Source of the DNA: a bacterium
GTDB lineage: Bacteria > Zhuqueibacterota > Zhuqueibacteria > Residuimicrobiales > Residuimicrobiaceae
Assembly: GCA_029565685.1 (NCBI GenBank)
Contig: JAKQNR010000006.1
Coordinates: forward strand, 186,001-250,000
Direction of reading: 5' to 3'
DNA: 64,000 nucleotides
Shown: positions 1 to 10,500 of the stretch, in pieces
Numbering within the stretch: the first letter of the stretch is position 1
Layout of the letters: each line of letters starts with the position of its first letter
Notes under the pieces: model-generated
What the model saw: the letters and a program-made list of their open reading frames with translations, nothing else
Told to the model about the DNA's origin: nothing
Database searches by the model: none
Translations under genes and position numbers: made by a program

Positions 1-93
1 AAACCGTCCCCAGCCCATGACCTCGCCGGCGGCGCCAAGCCCGAATCCACGAGAAAAATACCGCCAAGACGAAACCCACTGAGCAATACTCAT
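1..93 (-). CDS. N-terminal fragment of an unidentified protein, cut by the window edge
   Basis: On the minus strand an ATG at 93-91 opens a frame that stays open to base 1 (31 codons). It overlaps the TGA of the DUF3160 gene as ATGA, the usual sign of translational coupling. The visible peptide begins MSIAQWVSSW and continues into a Gly/Ala/Trp-rich stretch that could be an inner-membrane segment, but it is too short to assign to a family. The call rests only on the overlap and the open frame; a chance opening of 31 codons is possible. Confidence 0.35.
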   Translation of the reverse strand, partial: MSIAQWVSSWRYFSRGFGLGAAGEVMGWGRF

Positions 94-2627
94 CGCACCA
101 GGCTCATCTTGCCCCGCGCCGTATGCTCACCCATACTGAAACGGTAGAAATAAATCCCGCTGGCCGCCGGACTGCCGCCTTGATCACAGCCGTCCCACCG
201 CGCCAAATAATGACCTCCACTCACCGTGCCACTGAACAACGTGCAAACCTCACGGCCGTTGCGGTCATAGATGGACAGCCGGCCATTCCCTGTTTTAATC
301 CCATTGGGCAGCACGATGTGGATCAGCGTCGTCGCGTTAAAGGGATTGGGATAATTGCAGACCAGAACCTGGGTCTGCGGAGACTGGTGCTCTTTGCTCT
401 GCGGCTGCAGTCCGGTTATTAGAATTCCGCCTGGCTCATAGCCCCGGCCGGCTGCGTCCGCCAAATAGAGGTTGCAGAAATCAGGCCGCAACGACGGCGC
501 CATATTGTAGATCAGGGTCCACTCCTCATCGGTCAGCCGATGGAAATTTGTGGCCAGGTGTTCGTAATAACTCATCATGGGACCGGCGAACGCGATCTCA
601 TGCCCGTTCTGCGGCAACACCATCACGCCCAGGTTGATGGGACCGGTGCCGACGTGCTGCACCCAACCGACCGCTTCGCCGAATTCATCGGTGGGTGCGG
701 TGTGGATATCCGCTACGATATAGTCCTGCTTCCAGATGGGATCGCTCTCGCCGTACTCGATATACAATCGTGTATACCAGCCGGCGTATTTGCGCGGATT
801 GCAGCCGAACTCGCTGTAAAGCGCTCGCTGCAGAAACCGTTTTTCCTGTTCGGTCTGTTGCTCTCCGTTTTTTGCTCTCTGCGCGATGACGGCGAGTGTA
901 TCGAACACAGCACGGCTCTGTCGGAAATAAAAAGGGATCCCGTTGGCGATGCCCCAGGCGCTGAATTTTTTATCGCCAGCCTCGGCCATATCGCGCAGTG
1001 CGGCAAACATCTCCGGCGCCGGCTCCAAGTAGACTCGGGGGAAAGAGCAGGTAATACTCATGGTGTAGGATTGTTTCGCATAGAGCAGGTTGTCATGGCG
1101 CAGTTCAGCCCACGAGCCCAACTGGGTGTTCATCAGACGCTGCCACCAGGCGGCGGTCTGCATGGCCGCCGGCAACGAGCTGCGATCTACAGGCGGATTC
1201 AACCCGCGAATAGCGGAAAGCCAGCTGTTGAACAGAGAGCTTTGCCAAAAACCGTGGTCATAGCCATCCACCAGCCGGCGCACCGCAGCCAGATTAGGTG
1301 CGTAATGAAAGCGTTCCAGTTCAGACTGCAGCAATTGACCGGCTGCATCGTTGCCCAGCGCGAACAGCACATCCAGGGTGGAGGGCAGCATGCGCGGGAC
1401 ACGAATGCCGTCATGCAGAATCTTGTCAAAGACCAGTTGACCGGTGATGAAGGAATCGATAATGAAGCGCTGGCCGAGCAGAAGAAAGGAGCCGGCCGGC
1501 TTGACGGCGTCCGGATTCAATGGATCTGACCACAGGATCTGCGAATTGATGCGCTGGCCGGCGAACGACCTTTTCGCCAGAGTGTCTTGAAAAGCGGCTG
1601 TGGCAAGACTGTCGAGCAGTTGATCCGCGGAAGCGATGCCGGCGCAGGCTTTTAATTCATCCAAATGTTGCAACGTCACATTATCGCACTCGCCGATAAA
1701 AAAAGTAAGCACCTCATCGATTTTATCATAATGCGCTCCGGCGCCTGACAGGTCGACAAGCTCCTGCAACAGTAGGGCGTCAATGATCTGCCGCTGAATA
1801 TCCGCAAACGGGTATGGGGCGTCGAGCTGTTGCGGCGGGATCAGATAGAATTCGGTTCTTCCCAGCCACATGACCGCTTTGAAATAGCGCGCCAGCTCCG
1901 GACGGTATTCGTCCAGATAATGGCCGCGCACCTGAAACTGGCTGAAATCGATGTCGCGCGATTTGGTGGAAAAAAGTTTGTAGTCGGCCGGTGTTTCTCC
2001 GTCCACCAGAGCCAAGAGCTCACGAAAAGAAGTCTGGTTGGCTTTGTAAAGCGGGACCGTCGTATCGTCGAGCAGGCGCCTGGCCACGGACAGATAGAGA
2101 TCCAGATCCCGGAGCATCAGCGCCAGTTGCGGCTGTTGCGCGTATCGCTGCCCCAGCTGCGGCAACGCCGCATGCATCTTGGACAGGCAGGCGGTCAGCT
2201 CAGGCAAAAGCAGGAGCACTTCGGTCTGTTTGAGAATGACATCGTAGGAACTGTGAACCGCATGCAGGATCGCATCGGCGCTGATAAAAAGCGGCAGGTC
2301 CTTGACATAAATGTCCTCCAGCGCAGCCATGAACGTCGGATAGGAAAGCCGCTCGCTGACCATAAAACCATTGCGGCGGATGAGCGCCTTTTCCCCAGAG
2401 GTCAGTTTGAGATGAGCGTCGACGCTGTCGCTGTACAGCGCGTTCTCCCAGGAACCGGGCGCAGCGGCTTGGAAGGCGCCGGCTGGATAGCGACGCAGCA
2501 GGCCTTGGGCGTCCAGTGCCTCGGTCGCCGCGAGAAATTGTCTATATTCCGCCGGATCAAATTCACAGGACTGGCTAAAGGCCACGGCGGCCAGGAACAG
2601 CAGGTTGGCGAGAAATTTTCGTTTCAT
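90..2627 (-). CDS. Secreted DUF3160 protein with C-terminal sorting domain
   Basis: About 845 residues. The start at 2627 is preferred to an upstream in-frame ATG at 2699 because it begins a clear signal peptide (MKRKFLANLLFLAAVAFSQS) and follows a GGGG-containing site. The body matches the DUF3160 pattern: a helical all-alpha region with the SYPTFMAALEDIYVKDLPLFISAD block near residues 105-130. The last ~95 residues are a FlgD/Ig-like sorting domain starting at NYPNPFNATT and ending in a basic KMSLVR tail, as in proteins exported through type IX-like routes. Function of DUF3160 is unknown; these proteins are extracellular or surface-bound. The stop overlaps the start of the next minus-strand frame. 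An adjacent minus-strand beta-helix glycosidase lies 78 bp upstream, so the two may share a transcript. Confidence 0.85.
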   Translation of the reverse strand: MKRKFLANLLFLAAVAFSQSCEFDPAEYRQFLAATEALDAQGLLRRYPAGAFQAAAPGSWENALYSDSVDAHLKLTSGEKALIRRNGFMVSERLSYPTFMAALEDIYVKDLPLFISADAILHAVHSSYDVILKQTEVLLLLPELTACLSKMHAALPQLGQRYAQQPQLALMLRDLDLYLSVARRLLDDTTVPLYKANQTSFRELLALVDGETPADYKLFSTKSRDIDFSQFQVRGHYLDEYRPELARYFKAVMWLGRTEFYLIPPQQLDAPYPFADIQRQIIDALLLQELVDLSGAGAHYDKIDEVLTFFIGECDNVTLQHLDELKACAGIASADQLLDSLATAAFQDTLAKRSFAGQRINSQILWSDPLNPDAVKPAGSFLLLGQRFIIDSFITGQLVFDKILHDGIRVPRMLPSTLDVLFALGNDAAGQLLQSELERFHYAPNLAAVRRLVDGYDHGFWQSSLFNSWLSAIRGLNPPVDRSSLPAAMQTAAWWQRLMNTQLGSWAELRHDNLLYAKQSYTMSITCSFPRVYLEPAPEMFAALRDMAEAGDKKFSAWGIANGIPFYFRQSRAVFDTLAVIAQRAKNGEQQTEQEKRFLQRALYSEFGCNPRKYAGWYTRLYIEYGESDPIWKQDYIVADIHTAPTDEFGEAVGWVQHVGTGPINLGVMVLPQNGHEIAFAGPMMSYYEHLATNFHRLTDEEWTLIYNMAPSLRPDFCNLYLADAAGRGYEPGGILITGLQPQSKEHQSPQTQVLVCNYPNPFNATTLIHIVLPNGIKTGNGRLSIYDRNGREVCTLFSGTVSGGHYLARWDGCDQGGSPAASGIYFYRFSMGEHTARGKMSLVR

Positions 2628-2705
2628 CAGGTTTTCCCCAAGAATTCGGCGGCTCCTCATGTCATCAGCTGCAGCCGGCGGGCGCCTTTGCCCCCACACT
2701 CCGGA

Positions 2706-4358
2706 TTATTCGATCGTACAGCTCTCCACTCGGCGCACCCGTGAGGGGGCCATATCGATCTTTTCCAACCTCTTGCTGTTCACCAGTACATTCTTCAGCC
2801 GCAGCGATCGGATCGGCGCCGCAGCGTCGCCCTCAATCTGCCAGGCGGCGGCTGGGTTCGGTTGACCGAAAAACGTTATATTTTTCAATTCGAGACTGTC
2901 AATGGCGGCCCGTTCCACAGTGAACAACGACTGTAACCGCTCCGCATCGTCAAAACTGCAATCGATAAACCGAACGACGCCATAGCGCGCTGGAGAACCG
3001 TCGGTTCTTGGTCGTAAGCCGTGAATCAGCACGGAACCAAAGGGCATGGAGAGGAAACGGCAATTCTTAAAAGTGAAATCACCCTGATCATAGTTCGTAA
3101 AAAAGCCCAGGCGGACGGCGTTCGCTCGCATGTTCCAACCCAGCATGCCGCTGATCGTATGATTTCGTGAAGGGCGAAAATCATAAGAGGAGAAATAGTG
3201 GCCGGAGGCGAAACAATCATCGTTGCAGGCCGCCAAACAACCATCCACCAACACGTCCCGGCAGCTGCCCGTGTTGATGCCGTCGGCGTACTCGGGCGTA
3301 CACGCCGGCGGCGTGAAAATCTTGACTCTCCGGATGGTCAAGCTGTCGCAATCGCGCGCATTGATGTTAAAATTGCGGCCGTTGCGAATAGTGATGCCTT
3401 CAATCAGAATTCGCCGGCAACTGGTCAGAAATAAAGGGGATTGTGTAATCCACGGACACAATGGATTGCTGGTAAAGTAGTCGATCATGCCGTGCTGATA
3501 GTCATTGCCGTAGATCGCATAGTTTTCATAGGCCTGATGATCGATGGCGCCCCGGCCGCAGATCGTTACGCTGCGGCATTGGTCTAACCACAAACCATGA
3601 CGATGTATGTTTTCGCCGTTCGCACTGCTTTTGACTTTCAACAAACATCCCGGGGCGAGATAAATGGTATAATCATGGCCGGCGCGAATTGAGAGCTGAT
3701 CCACCAAATAAATGCCCGGCGGAATGTATAGGATTCTTCCGGACCCGTTCAAATCCTCAAATGCCCGTTGAAAATTATCGGTCTGGTCGATCAAACCGTT
3801 CGCATCGGTCAAGTAGGGCGAGGCGTCCACCACGGCAGGGTCGTCTTTGCTTATGGACGGTTCCGGTGGATCCACCGCCACCATCAAGGGCGGCAGCTGA
3901 TTGATGCGGACACAGTAATATTGCGGCTGGTGGCTCTTATCCGTCTTGAAACGCAGTCTCCTGTTCCGGATCACGCAGGGTATGTTCCATTCCAAAGGGT
4001 GTATGCGGCACTCTTTTATTTCCTCCACCGAATGAATGTCGATTTCGACATCGCCTGTGGAGGCCAAATGCGCATAGTGCAGATGCATGCAGGCAGGATC
4101 ATCGATATGGCAATAGGAGGGCAATTTCAGATAGGCGTCCGCCAGACGCCGGCGCTCCTCCGCGGTCATGGCCGGCATCTCTACAACCGGCACAGGCGTA
4201 TCCCCGGCAAACAAGCGAAAGGATCGGCTGAGCACGTCACCGTTGAAGGAATAAGCGGTTATCGAACTCCCGGCGAATAAATCCACGACCATTAAAAGCA
4301 GAAGGCTTACGGCGCCACGTCCTTTGGAGTGGGACGAAAATTTGGCCGGCCGTTGCAT
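2706..4358 (-). CDS. Secreted right-handed beta-helix glycoside hydrolase (GH28-like)
   Basis: About 550 residues. The frame is open from 4406, but the ATG at 4358 is the best start: it follows a GGGGA site and opens a signal peptide ending near AGSS. After an N-terminal beta-sandwich-like part (residues ~30-165) comes a pectate-lyase/GH28-type parallel beta-helix. GH28-like catalytic features are visible: YADGINTGS (variant of the NTD motif), CNDDCFASGH (paired Asp, then Gly-His) and RANAVRLG. The N-terminal sandwich plus helix layout also recalls GH49 dextranases, so the substrate (pectic or alpha-glucan) is not decided. It lies between the DUF3160 gene and a divergent C69 peptidase, with an overlapping divergent promoter at 4410-4441. 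Confidence 0.75.
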   Translation of the reverse strand: MQRPAKFSSHSKGRGAVSLLLLMVVDLFAGSSITAYSFNGDVLSRSFRLFAGDTPVPVVEMPAMTAEERRRLADAYLKLPSYCHIDDPACMHLHYAHLASTGDVEIDIHSVEEIKECRIHPLEWNIPCVIRNRRLRFKTDKSHQPQYYCVRINQLPPLMVAVDPPEPSISKDDPAVVDASPYLTDANGLIDQTDNFQRAFEDLNGSGRILYIPPGIYLVDQLSIRAGHDYTIYLAPGCLLKVKSSANGENIHRHGLWLDQCRSVTICGRGAIDHQAYENYAIYGNDYQHGMIDYFTSNPLCPWITQSPLFLTSCRRILIEGITIRNGRNFNINARDCDSLTIRRVKIFTPPACTPEYADGINTGSCRDVLVDGCLAACNDDCFASGHYFSSYDFRPSRNHTISGMLGWNMRANAVRLGFFTNYDQGDFTFKNCRFLSMPFGSVLIHGLRPRTDGSPARYGVVRFIDCSFDDAERLQSLFTVERAAIDSLELKNITFFGQPNPAAAWQIEGDAAAPIRSLRLKNVLVNSKRLEKIDMAPSRVRRVESCTIE

Positions 4359-4404
4359 GGAAAAATCCCCGTACATCCGCTGTCGCCTTTCAAGCCGATA
4401 AAAC

Positions 4405-4441
4405 ATACCTTGAATTTAAGAAAAATTATTGGTTAATTCAA
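4405..4441. promoter_or_regulatory. Overlapping divergent promoters
   Basis: AT-rich intergenic patch between the minus-strand beta-helix gene and the plus-strand C69 gene. TTGAAT at 4410-4415 and its mirror ATTCAA at 4436-4441 can each serve as a -35. On the minus strand a 17-nt spacer leads to TAAATT (4418-4413); on the plus strand a 17-nt spacer leads to the poorer TTAATT (4433-4438). The 13-mer ATACCTTGAATTT (4405-4417) recurs exactly at 38830-38842. The remainder of the gap up to 4632 shows no gene or hairpin that I trust. Confidence 0.4.
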
Positions 4442-4632
4442 TATGCAACAACAGAACTCGGCGCGTGGGTAAAAGGCGGGCCATGGCAAAGCACAAGCAG
4501 GCCGTCAAACTCCTCAAGCCACAGTTGAATCTGAAACTACAACTTGCCGATATTCTGCCGGCGCGTTCTGTCCTTAAAAGTCGATTGGGCCTAAATCAAA
4601 GGGGTCCCAATCTTGCCAAGGGAGCACAGGTC

Positions 4633-6252
4633 ATGAAGTGCCTGATTTATGCATTCCTTTTCATTATCACCTCCAGCAGGGCTTGCACGATCATCGGCGT
4701 CGGCCGCCTGGCCTCGGTCGACGGATCGGTCATCGTCTCCCACACCGATTGCGGACCGGACTCACGCATCCGGGTGGTTCCAGGCCAAACCTATAAACCC
4801 GGAGAACAGGCGGCAGTGTATTGGGGACTGCAGGACCCCCGCCAGCCGTTGGATGGGCCCACAGAGATCCTCGGCTATATTCCTCAGGTTGCGAAAACCT
4901 ACACCTATTTCCGCTCCGCCTATTCGCACATGAATGAACACCAGCTGGGCATCGCCGAAAGCACCACGGCGCAAAAATCGGAGTTGGACACGGAAAAAGG
5001 CAAATGCGAACAGATTATGACCATCGAAGCGGCGCAGATTTTCGCCCTGCAGCGCTGTCGCACCGCCCGCGAAGCGGTTCGGTTGATCGGCGATCTGATG
5101 ACCACCTATGGTTTTCTCTGCTCCTCCGGCGGGTCAGAGGCCTTGTGCATCGGCGATCCGCGCGAGGTTTGGATCCTGGAGGTGTTCGGCGTCGGTCCTG
5201 AATGGAAAAAGGCCGGCGGCAAACCCGGCGCCATCTGGGCGGCGCAGCGTTTGCCGGATGATCATGTCACCATGATACCCAACTGGAGCATCATCAAGGA
5301 AATTCAGCCGCAGAATAAAGACGAATTCATGACGTCTGCCAATTACCTGCAGGAGGCCGTTGACCGTGGATGGTATGATCCACAGTCCGGCAAACCCTTT
5401 GTCTGGCAGGAGGCTTATACGCCGCTGCCGCAAGAGTACGCCACCGGCAGGTTCTGGCTCTTTTACTCCACCTATACACCCCATCTGGCTGATTGGCCGG
5501 AGCGCAAGCTGAGCGGAGATCCGCTGCAGCCGATCAATCCCTATCGGCAGTATGTAGAACCGCTAAGCCTCTACCCCTTCTCCGCAAAGCCGGAGCGCAA
5601 GCTGTCGGTGCGCGATGTCATCGATTTTCAGCGCTCGGTGTTCGAAGGCACCATCTACGACATGAGCGAAGACCCCAACTGGCTGGTTCCCGCCGCTGAA
5701 GGCGGTTATGCGAAAAGTCCGTTAGCCACGCCGTTTCCGAGCCATGATCTGCGTCTGCTGCTCAAACTCACCAATCGCCGGCCTGTTGCCAGACATCGCG
5801 GTCACTATGGCATGGTGTGTCAGTTGCGCGAATGGCTGCCCGATGCGATCGGCGGAGTGTATTGGGTGTATCTGGACAACCCCTATTTCAGCCCCTATGT
5901 ACCGATCTACGCCGGCGTCACCGAGACCGCCGAATGTTACCAGATCTACCATCCAGACCACTACAGCGATCAATCTGCGCGCTGGACCATCGACTTTGTG
6001 GACAATCTGGCCGGTCTGCGTTTTCAAAAGGCGATTGAGGTGGTGCGCAGCGCGCGCGATCCTTGGGAGGCGCAAATATTCAGCCGGCAGGATTCCATCG
6101 AGACCGAAGCGGCTAAGCGGTATAAAAAAAATTCCCACGCCGGCCGCGCTTTTTTGACCCGCTATTGTGTGGATTTGCAGCGACAGGTCCCCGTACTGTT
6201 TATTCGATTGCGGGAAACGTTGATCAGCCAATTCACCAATAATCGAGAGTGA
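4633..6252 (+). CDS. Secreted C69-family dipeptidase
   Basis: About 539 residues. The ATG at 4633 is chosen over 4429 because AAGGGAG (4618-4624) precedes it and it opens a short signal peptide (MKCLIYAFLFIITSSRA). Cleavage before CTIIGVG would expose a Cys as N-terminal nucleophile, the hallmark of peptidase family C69 (dipeptidase A-like Ntn hydrolases); the following GSVIVSHTDCG block fits the family's conserved N-terminal strand turn. Family role: cleaving dipeptides, here outside the cytoplasm. Length is normal for the family. No operon partner; the divergent neighbour is a glycosidase. Confidence 0.88.
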   Translation: MKCLIYAFLFIITSSRACTIIGVGRLASVDGSVIVSHTDCGPDSRIRVVPGQTYKPGEQAAVYWGLQDPRQPLDGPTEILGYIPQVAKTYTYFRSAYSHMNEHQLGIAESTTAQKSELDTEKGKCEQIMTIEAAQIFALQRCRTAREAVRLIGDLMTTYGFLCSSGGSEALCIGDPREVWILEVFGVGPEWKKAGGKPGAIWAAQRLPDDHVTMIPNWSIIKEIQPQNKDEFMTSANYLQEAVDRGWYDPQSGKPFVWQEAYTPLPQEYATGRFWLFYSTYTPHLADWPERKLSGDPLQPINPYRQYVEPLSLYPFSAKPERKLSVRDVIDFQRSVFEGTIYDMSEDPNWLVPAAEGGYAKSPLATPFPSHDLRLLLKLTNRRPVARHRGHYGMVCQLREWLPDAIGGVYWVYLDNPYFSPYVPIYAGVTETAECYQIYHPDHYSDQSARWTIDFVDNLAGLRFQKAIEVVRSARDPWEAQIFSRQDSIETEAAKRYKKNSHAGRAFLTRYCVDLQRQVPVLFIRLRETLISQFTNNRE

Positions 6253-6284
6253 ACCGCCGCTGCGCGATACGTTTGTCCGGTAGG

Positions 6285-6304
6285 CTTGGCCTGCCTTTGC
6301 CAAG
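6285..6304 (+). terminator. Hairpin after the C69 gene
   Basis: CTTGGC (6285-6290) and GCCAAG (6299-6304) pair across an 8-nt loop, 33 bp after the stop of the dipeptidase gene. There is no strong U tract, so termination is only possible, not shown. Confidence 0.3.
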
Positions 6305-6361
6305 ACTGTTTCCTGTCCCTGGTAAAAGCCGTTGATGTTCATCGTGGTTTAGGAGCCCCCT

Positions 6362-7504
6362 ATGCACTCTATGGCAGCGATCGTGCGCCAGATTTTCCTC
6401 CAAACACCGATGCATCTTGTCCTGGCCCCCTTCCTTTTACTGGCAACGCCGTTTCCGCTTTCCGCCTGCCGTTATACTGTCCGCGAGATCGGCTTTTCCA
6501 CCCTGGCCTTTCCGGCCTATCATTTGACGATTCACCATTCACTCGAATTGGCGCAGCAGGACGTCGACCAGCTCGCCGAACTCTGTGAAAAAACCATGGC
6601 GGAATCAAACCTGGTCATCGAATGGGTCCAGCGGCCAACGCATCGCCAGGATGATCCTTTTGCGATTCTTACTTTAGACAGCCTGAAAACGCCTCTCGTC
6701 TTCCGCAGCGGCGGACGGACGCTGTCGGCTTTTGTCCTCGCCCTTCGGCAGGAGGTTCTCTCCTCTTCGATGCGAAGGCAGATTTTGCACGAGATTCCTT
6801 CTGCGCATGCGGTGGTTTTACTCATCGCCGGCAAAGATCCGGAGCAGACGCAACGCAGCCGACTGGCCATTCGACAAGCTCTGCAACAGATCAAGCCGGT
6901 TCTTTCACTGATGCCCAAACCATCAGCCGCGCCGCCGGTGGCGCTGGAGCTGCCGTTCTCCAGGCGCGGGCAGGAACGCGTGCTGCTGTGGAGCTTGGAC
7001 GTATTGGACCAGGCGATCGAGCCGACAGCCATCGTCTTATACGGCCGTGGCCGCCGAATGGGCCCGGCCTTGCAAGGGGATAAAATCACCACAGAGGCGA
7101 TCTATTATCTGCTGTCGCTGGTGGGCGCTGACTGCGAATGTGATCTGGACCGCTCCTGGCTTCTGGGCCCGATGATCCCCTTGTCCTGGACAGAAAAAAC
7201 GCAAGCGCTGGTGGCTCACACGCTTGGCTTTGATCCGGAAAATCCGCTGGTCAAGATGGAACTATTCCAAATTGCTAAAATAGGGCCTGGCGAAAACGCC
7301 AGACCACGGCCTTCCGTCCTTCCTTTGGATCAAAGCGCCGGCATGGCCAAACAGAGCCGTTCGGCTGTTCCCGCGATAAATACAGCTATTGGTAAACGCT
7401 TCACGTCGCAAGTGCTGATCTGTTTCTTGATCCTGCCGGCGGTATCGATCCTGGCCGGCGCGCTCATCATCCTTTTGCAGAAAAAAAGGAGATCACTGCC
7501 ATGA
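6362..7504 (+). CDS. Secreted/membrane protein of unknown function, coupled to a PQQ-fusion gene
   Basis: 380 residues, with a TTTAGGAG site before the ATG. I recognise no catalytic family. The N-terminus has a hydrophobic stretch (residues ~18-34) ending at SACRYTV, so a lipid-modified Cys or a cleaved signal is plausible. The middle is a soluble alpha/beta region, with HAVVLLIAGKDPEQ near 140-155 and a hydrophobic AIVLYGRGRRMGP strand near 225. Near residues 350-372 is a transmembrane helix followed by a basic KKKRRS tail, so the protein is probably anchored in the inner membrane with its bulk in the periplasm. Its stop overlaps the next start as ATGA (7501-7504), so the two products are probably made in step and may interact. 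Confidence 0.8.
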   Translation: MHSMAAIVRQIFLQTPMHLVLAPFLLLATPFPLSACRYTVREIGFSTLAFPAYHLTIHHSLELAQQDVDQLAELCEKTMAESNLVIEWVQRPTHRQDDPFAILTLDSLKTPLVFRSGGRTLSAFVLALRQEVLSSSMRRQILHEIPSAHAVVLLIAGKDPEQTQRSRLAIRQALQQIKPVLSLMPKPSAAPPVALELPFSRRGQERVLLWSLDVLDQAIEPTAIVLYGRGRRMGPALQGDKITTEAIYYLLSLVGADCECDLDRSWLLGPMIPLSWTEKTQALVAHTLGFDPENPLVKMELFQIAKIGPGENARPRPSVLPLDQSAGMAKQSRSAVPAINTAIGKRFTSQVLICFLILPAVSILAGALIILLQKKRRSLP

Positions 7505-10500
7505 AAAGTACAGGAATTGCATTTCCCCATGCGCGCGGGAACTGTCTGCGACCATGCTGCAGCATGCAAAAAAGAGTGAGGATAATTCTTCACTGGCTTC
7601 TTGGCTTCATGGCCCTGAGTTTCGGCTGCCGTCAAGAGCAGAGCGCCATGCCTTCGGGCCGCAGCAGCTGGTCGCCGGATCGCATTCTGGCCAAATTGGA
7701 TCATCCGCGCGGCATCGCGGTGGTGCTCAGCGACACCCTTTCTACGCAGGCACTGCAGCTGGCGCAACACTCCGAGCTGCTGATCTACCTTCAGTTGGCC
7801 GACCCGCAAAAAGTGGCGTACAGCCGTCGGTCGGCGGATCAATCGGGCCTGCTGAATTCACGGCTGTATATCGAAGCCGACGCCTCCGCCCGCATCCATC
7901 TGGCGGACAACCTGGCCGATGCAGTGATCCTGGAACAGGGATCGCCCTCTGAATGGGAACAGGAAATCCGCCGTGTGCTGCGGCCCGGAGGACTGGCGTT
8001 CACTGGAAAGAAGGAATGGACCAAGCCGTTCCCCAAGGGCATCGATGATTGGAGTCATCCACTCCACGGTCCGGACAATAATCCACAGTCCAAAGACAAA
8101 ATCGCACTGGCGCCTTATCTGACCCAATTTCTGGCGGAACCGCATTATGCGCCGGCGGCACAGGTGGCGGTGGCCTCAGCCGGCAGGCTGTTCAAGGGAT
8201 TCGGCCATATCGCCTTTCATGAACGTGAAGAGACGTATTTGAATAAACTGGTGGCGTTCAACGGCTACAACGGCGCCCTGCTCTGGCAGCGCGACCTGGT
8301 CCCCGGCATCATGCTGCATCGCAACACCATCATCGCAACGCCGGACCTCTTGTACGTCGGCGATGACAGATCCTGCAAGCTGTATGACAGCGGTACCGGC
8401 GAGCATAAAGGCGAGATCGCCCCAGACGCCGTCCAAGCCGGCGGCACATTCTGGAAATGGATGGGCCTGCAGAACGGAACGCTCTATGCCCTGATCGGCG
8501 AACAGGAGATGAAAGATCCGGTGATGCGCTGGGGTCGGGAGAAACATGGTTGGCCCTGGGATGCCATCTCGCCGGGATTCAATCAACAGGATCACCCGTG
8601 GGGATTCGGCCGGGATTTTTTCGCCATAGATGTAAAAACGAAGAAAATCTCCTGGCATTATCATGAGGAAGAGCCTATCGACAGCCGTGCACTGTGTATG
8701 AACAGCGACCGCGTTTTTCTGTTTCGCTTCGGCGCCTATTTGACCTGCCTGGATGCGCGCTCGGGCAATAAGCTGTGGCGCAAGACTCCGGAGAACGCGA
8801 AAGAGCTGTTCAACGCCATCGGCGCCTATCTGCATCGCCAGGGATGGGAGACCAACTGGCGTTCGCGCACCTATTTGATGTGCAGCGACGAAGCGCTCTA
8901 TTTCGCCGGACCGCAGATCGATAAACTGCTGGCGGTCTCTGCCCGCGACGGCCGTGTGCTCTGGGAAAATCCGTTCAACAATTTTCAGCTGGTTCTGCGC
9001 GAAGACGGCCTCTACGGCATCGGCGGAATCTGGCGGCAAAACGTCAGTAAAAAATTCGATCCGCTGACCGGGGACATCCTCGCTGATCTGCCGATTGCAC
9101 GCCGGGCCTGCACCCGTCCCACCGGCGCCGCTGATGCTATCTTTTTCCGCGCCGATGACGGCACAGTCCGGCTGGATATTCAGACCAGTCGGCCGCAATG
9201 GATCTCGCCCATGCGTCCACCGTGCTTTGACGGAGTCACAGTCGCCAACGGTCATCTATATTGGTGGCCCTTTGTCTGCGATTGTCAGCTTTCCATCTAT
9301 GGCGTCACCGCACTGGGACCAGCCGGCGATTTTGACTTTTATCCCACAGCCACAGATTCGGAACGGCTGGAGACCGCCATCGCCGATCCGAAAAGCATCT
9401 CCAGCCTGCTGCATGATGCGGCCGACTGGCCCACCTTCCGCAAGAGCAACACCGGTCATGTCACTACCACTGCGGCGCTCGCCGATTCCGGCCGCCCACT
9501 GTGGCGATTTGCGGAAAGCCCGGCGGAAATGCCGGGCACAGAGATCCTCGGCCATCCCTGGCGGGTTGAATTGACCGCCCCGGTGACCGCGGACGGCCTG
9601 ATTTTCTACGCCGGCAGCGATGGATCCGTCCATGCGCTGGATGAGACCACCGGTGAACGGCTGTGGAAAGCCCACACCGGAGGCGCGGTCCGTTTTCCCC
9701 CTACTGTCCATCGCGGACTAGTGCTGGTGGGCTCCGGCGACGGTTGGATCTACAGCTTTGTCGCGCGCACCGGTCAAATGGCCTGGAGATTCCGTATCGC
9801 TCCGGCTGAACGCAAGATTCCCGTCTATGGCAATCTGTTGTCGACCTGGCCAGGGGCCAGCGGCGTGCTGGTTGAAGACGGCGTGGCTTATGTCGCCGCC
9901 GGCATCCTCAACTATGACGGCGTCTATGTCTATGCTCTGGACGCCGAGACCGGAAGAGTGATCTGGCAAAACAACTCTTCCGGCCATCTATTGCGCGAAG
10001 CCCGAACAGGCGCCAGCGTGCAGGGACACCTGTTGATACACGATCATAAACTGTATCTGGCTGGAGGGACCTCCTTATCACCGGTCGTTTATGATCTCGC
10101 CACCGGTGCTTGCTTGAACGATCCTGAGCCGCTTAAAACCTGCGACACCACCCACCCCAGAGGATGGGAGCTGTATCTTATCGGCAGCCGGGTTGTGGCT
10201 GCGGGCAAACCGTTTTACAGCCGCTCCGATCAGATGGTTTTCGATCCCACGGTTACGGACAAGCTGCTGCACGCCCGTTGCGGAAACCGCGACATCCTCT
10301 GGGTCAATCAAAGCAGACTGTTATGTCTACCGCGCATCGACGAGCAGACCCTGAACGATTGCGTTGCCGGCACTCGCTATTTGGGCTTTTTCGCGCCCCT
10401 GTGGAAAAAATTATCCGGTGCACTAAAGCCGATCTGGGAGTACCCATGCCCCAACAGCATAGCTATGGCGGTAGCCCGGAATGCCGTGGCAGTGGCGGAT

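Noticed and set aside
540-1529. Long plus-strand frame opposite the DUF3160 gene
   Set aside because: It lies antisense to a full-length gene with signal peptide and sorting domain; its composition is Arg/Gln/His-rich with no domain, typical of a shadow frame.
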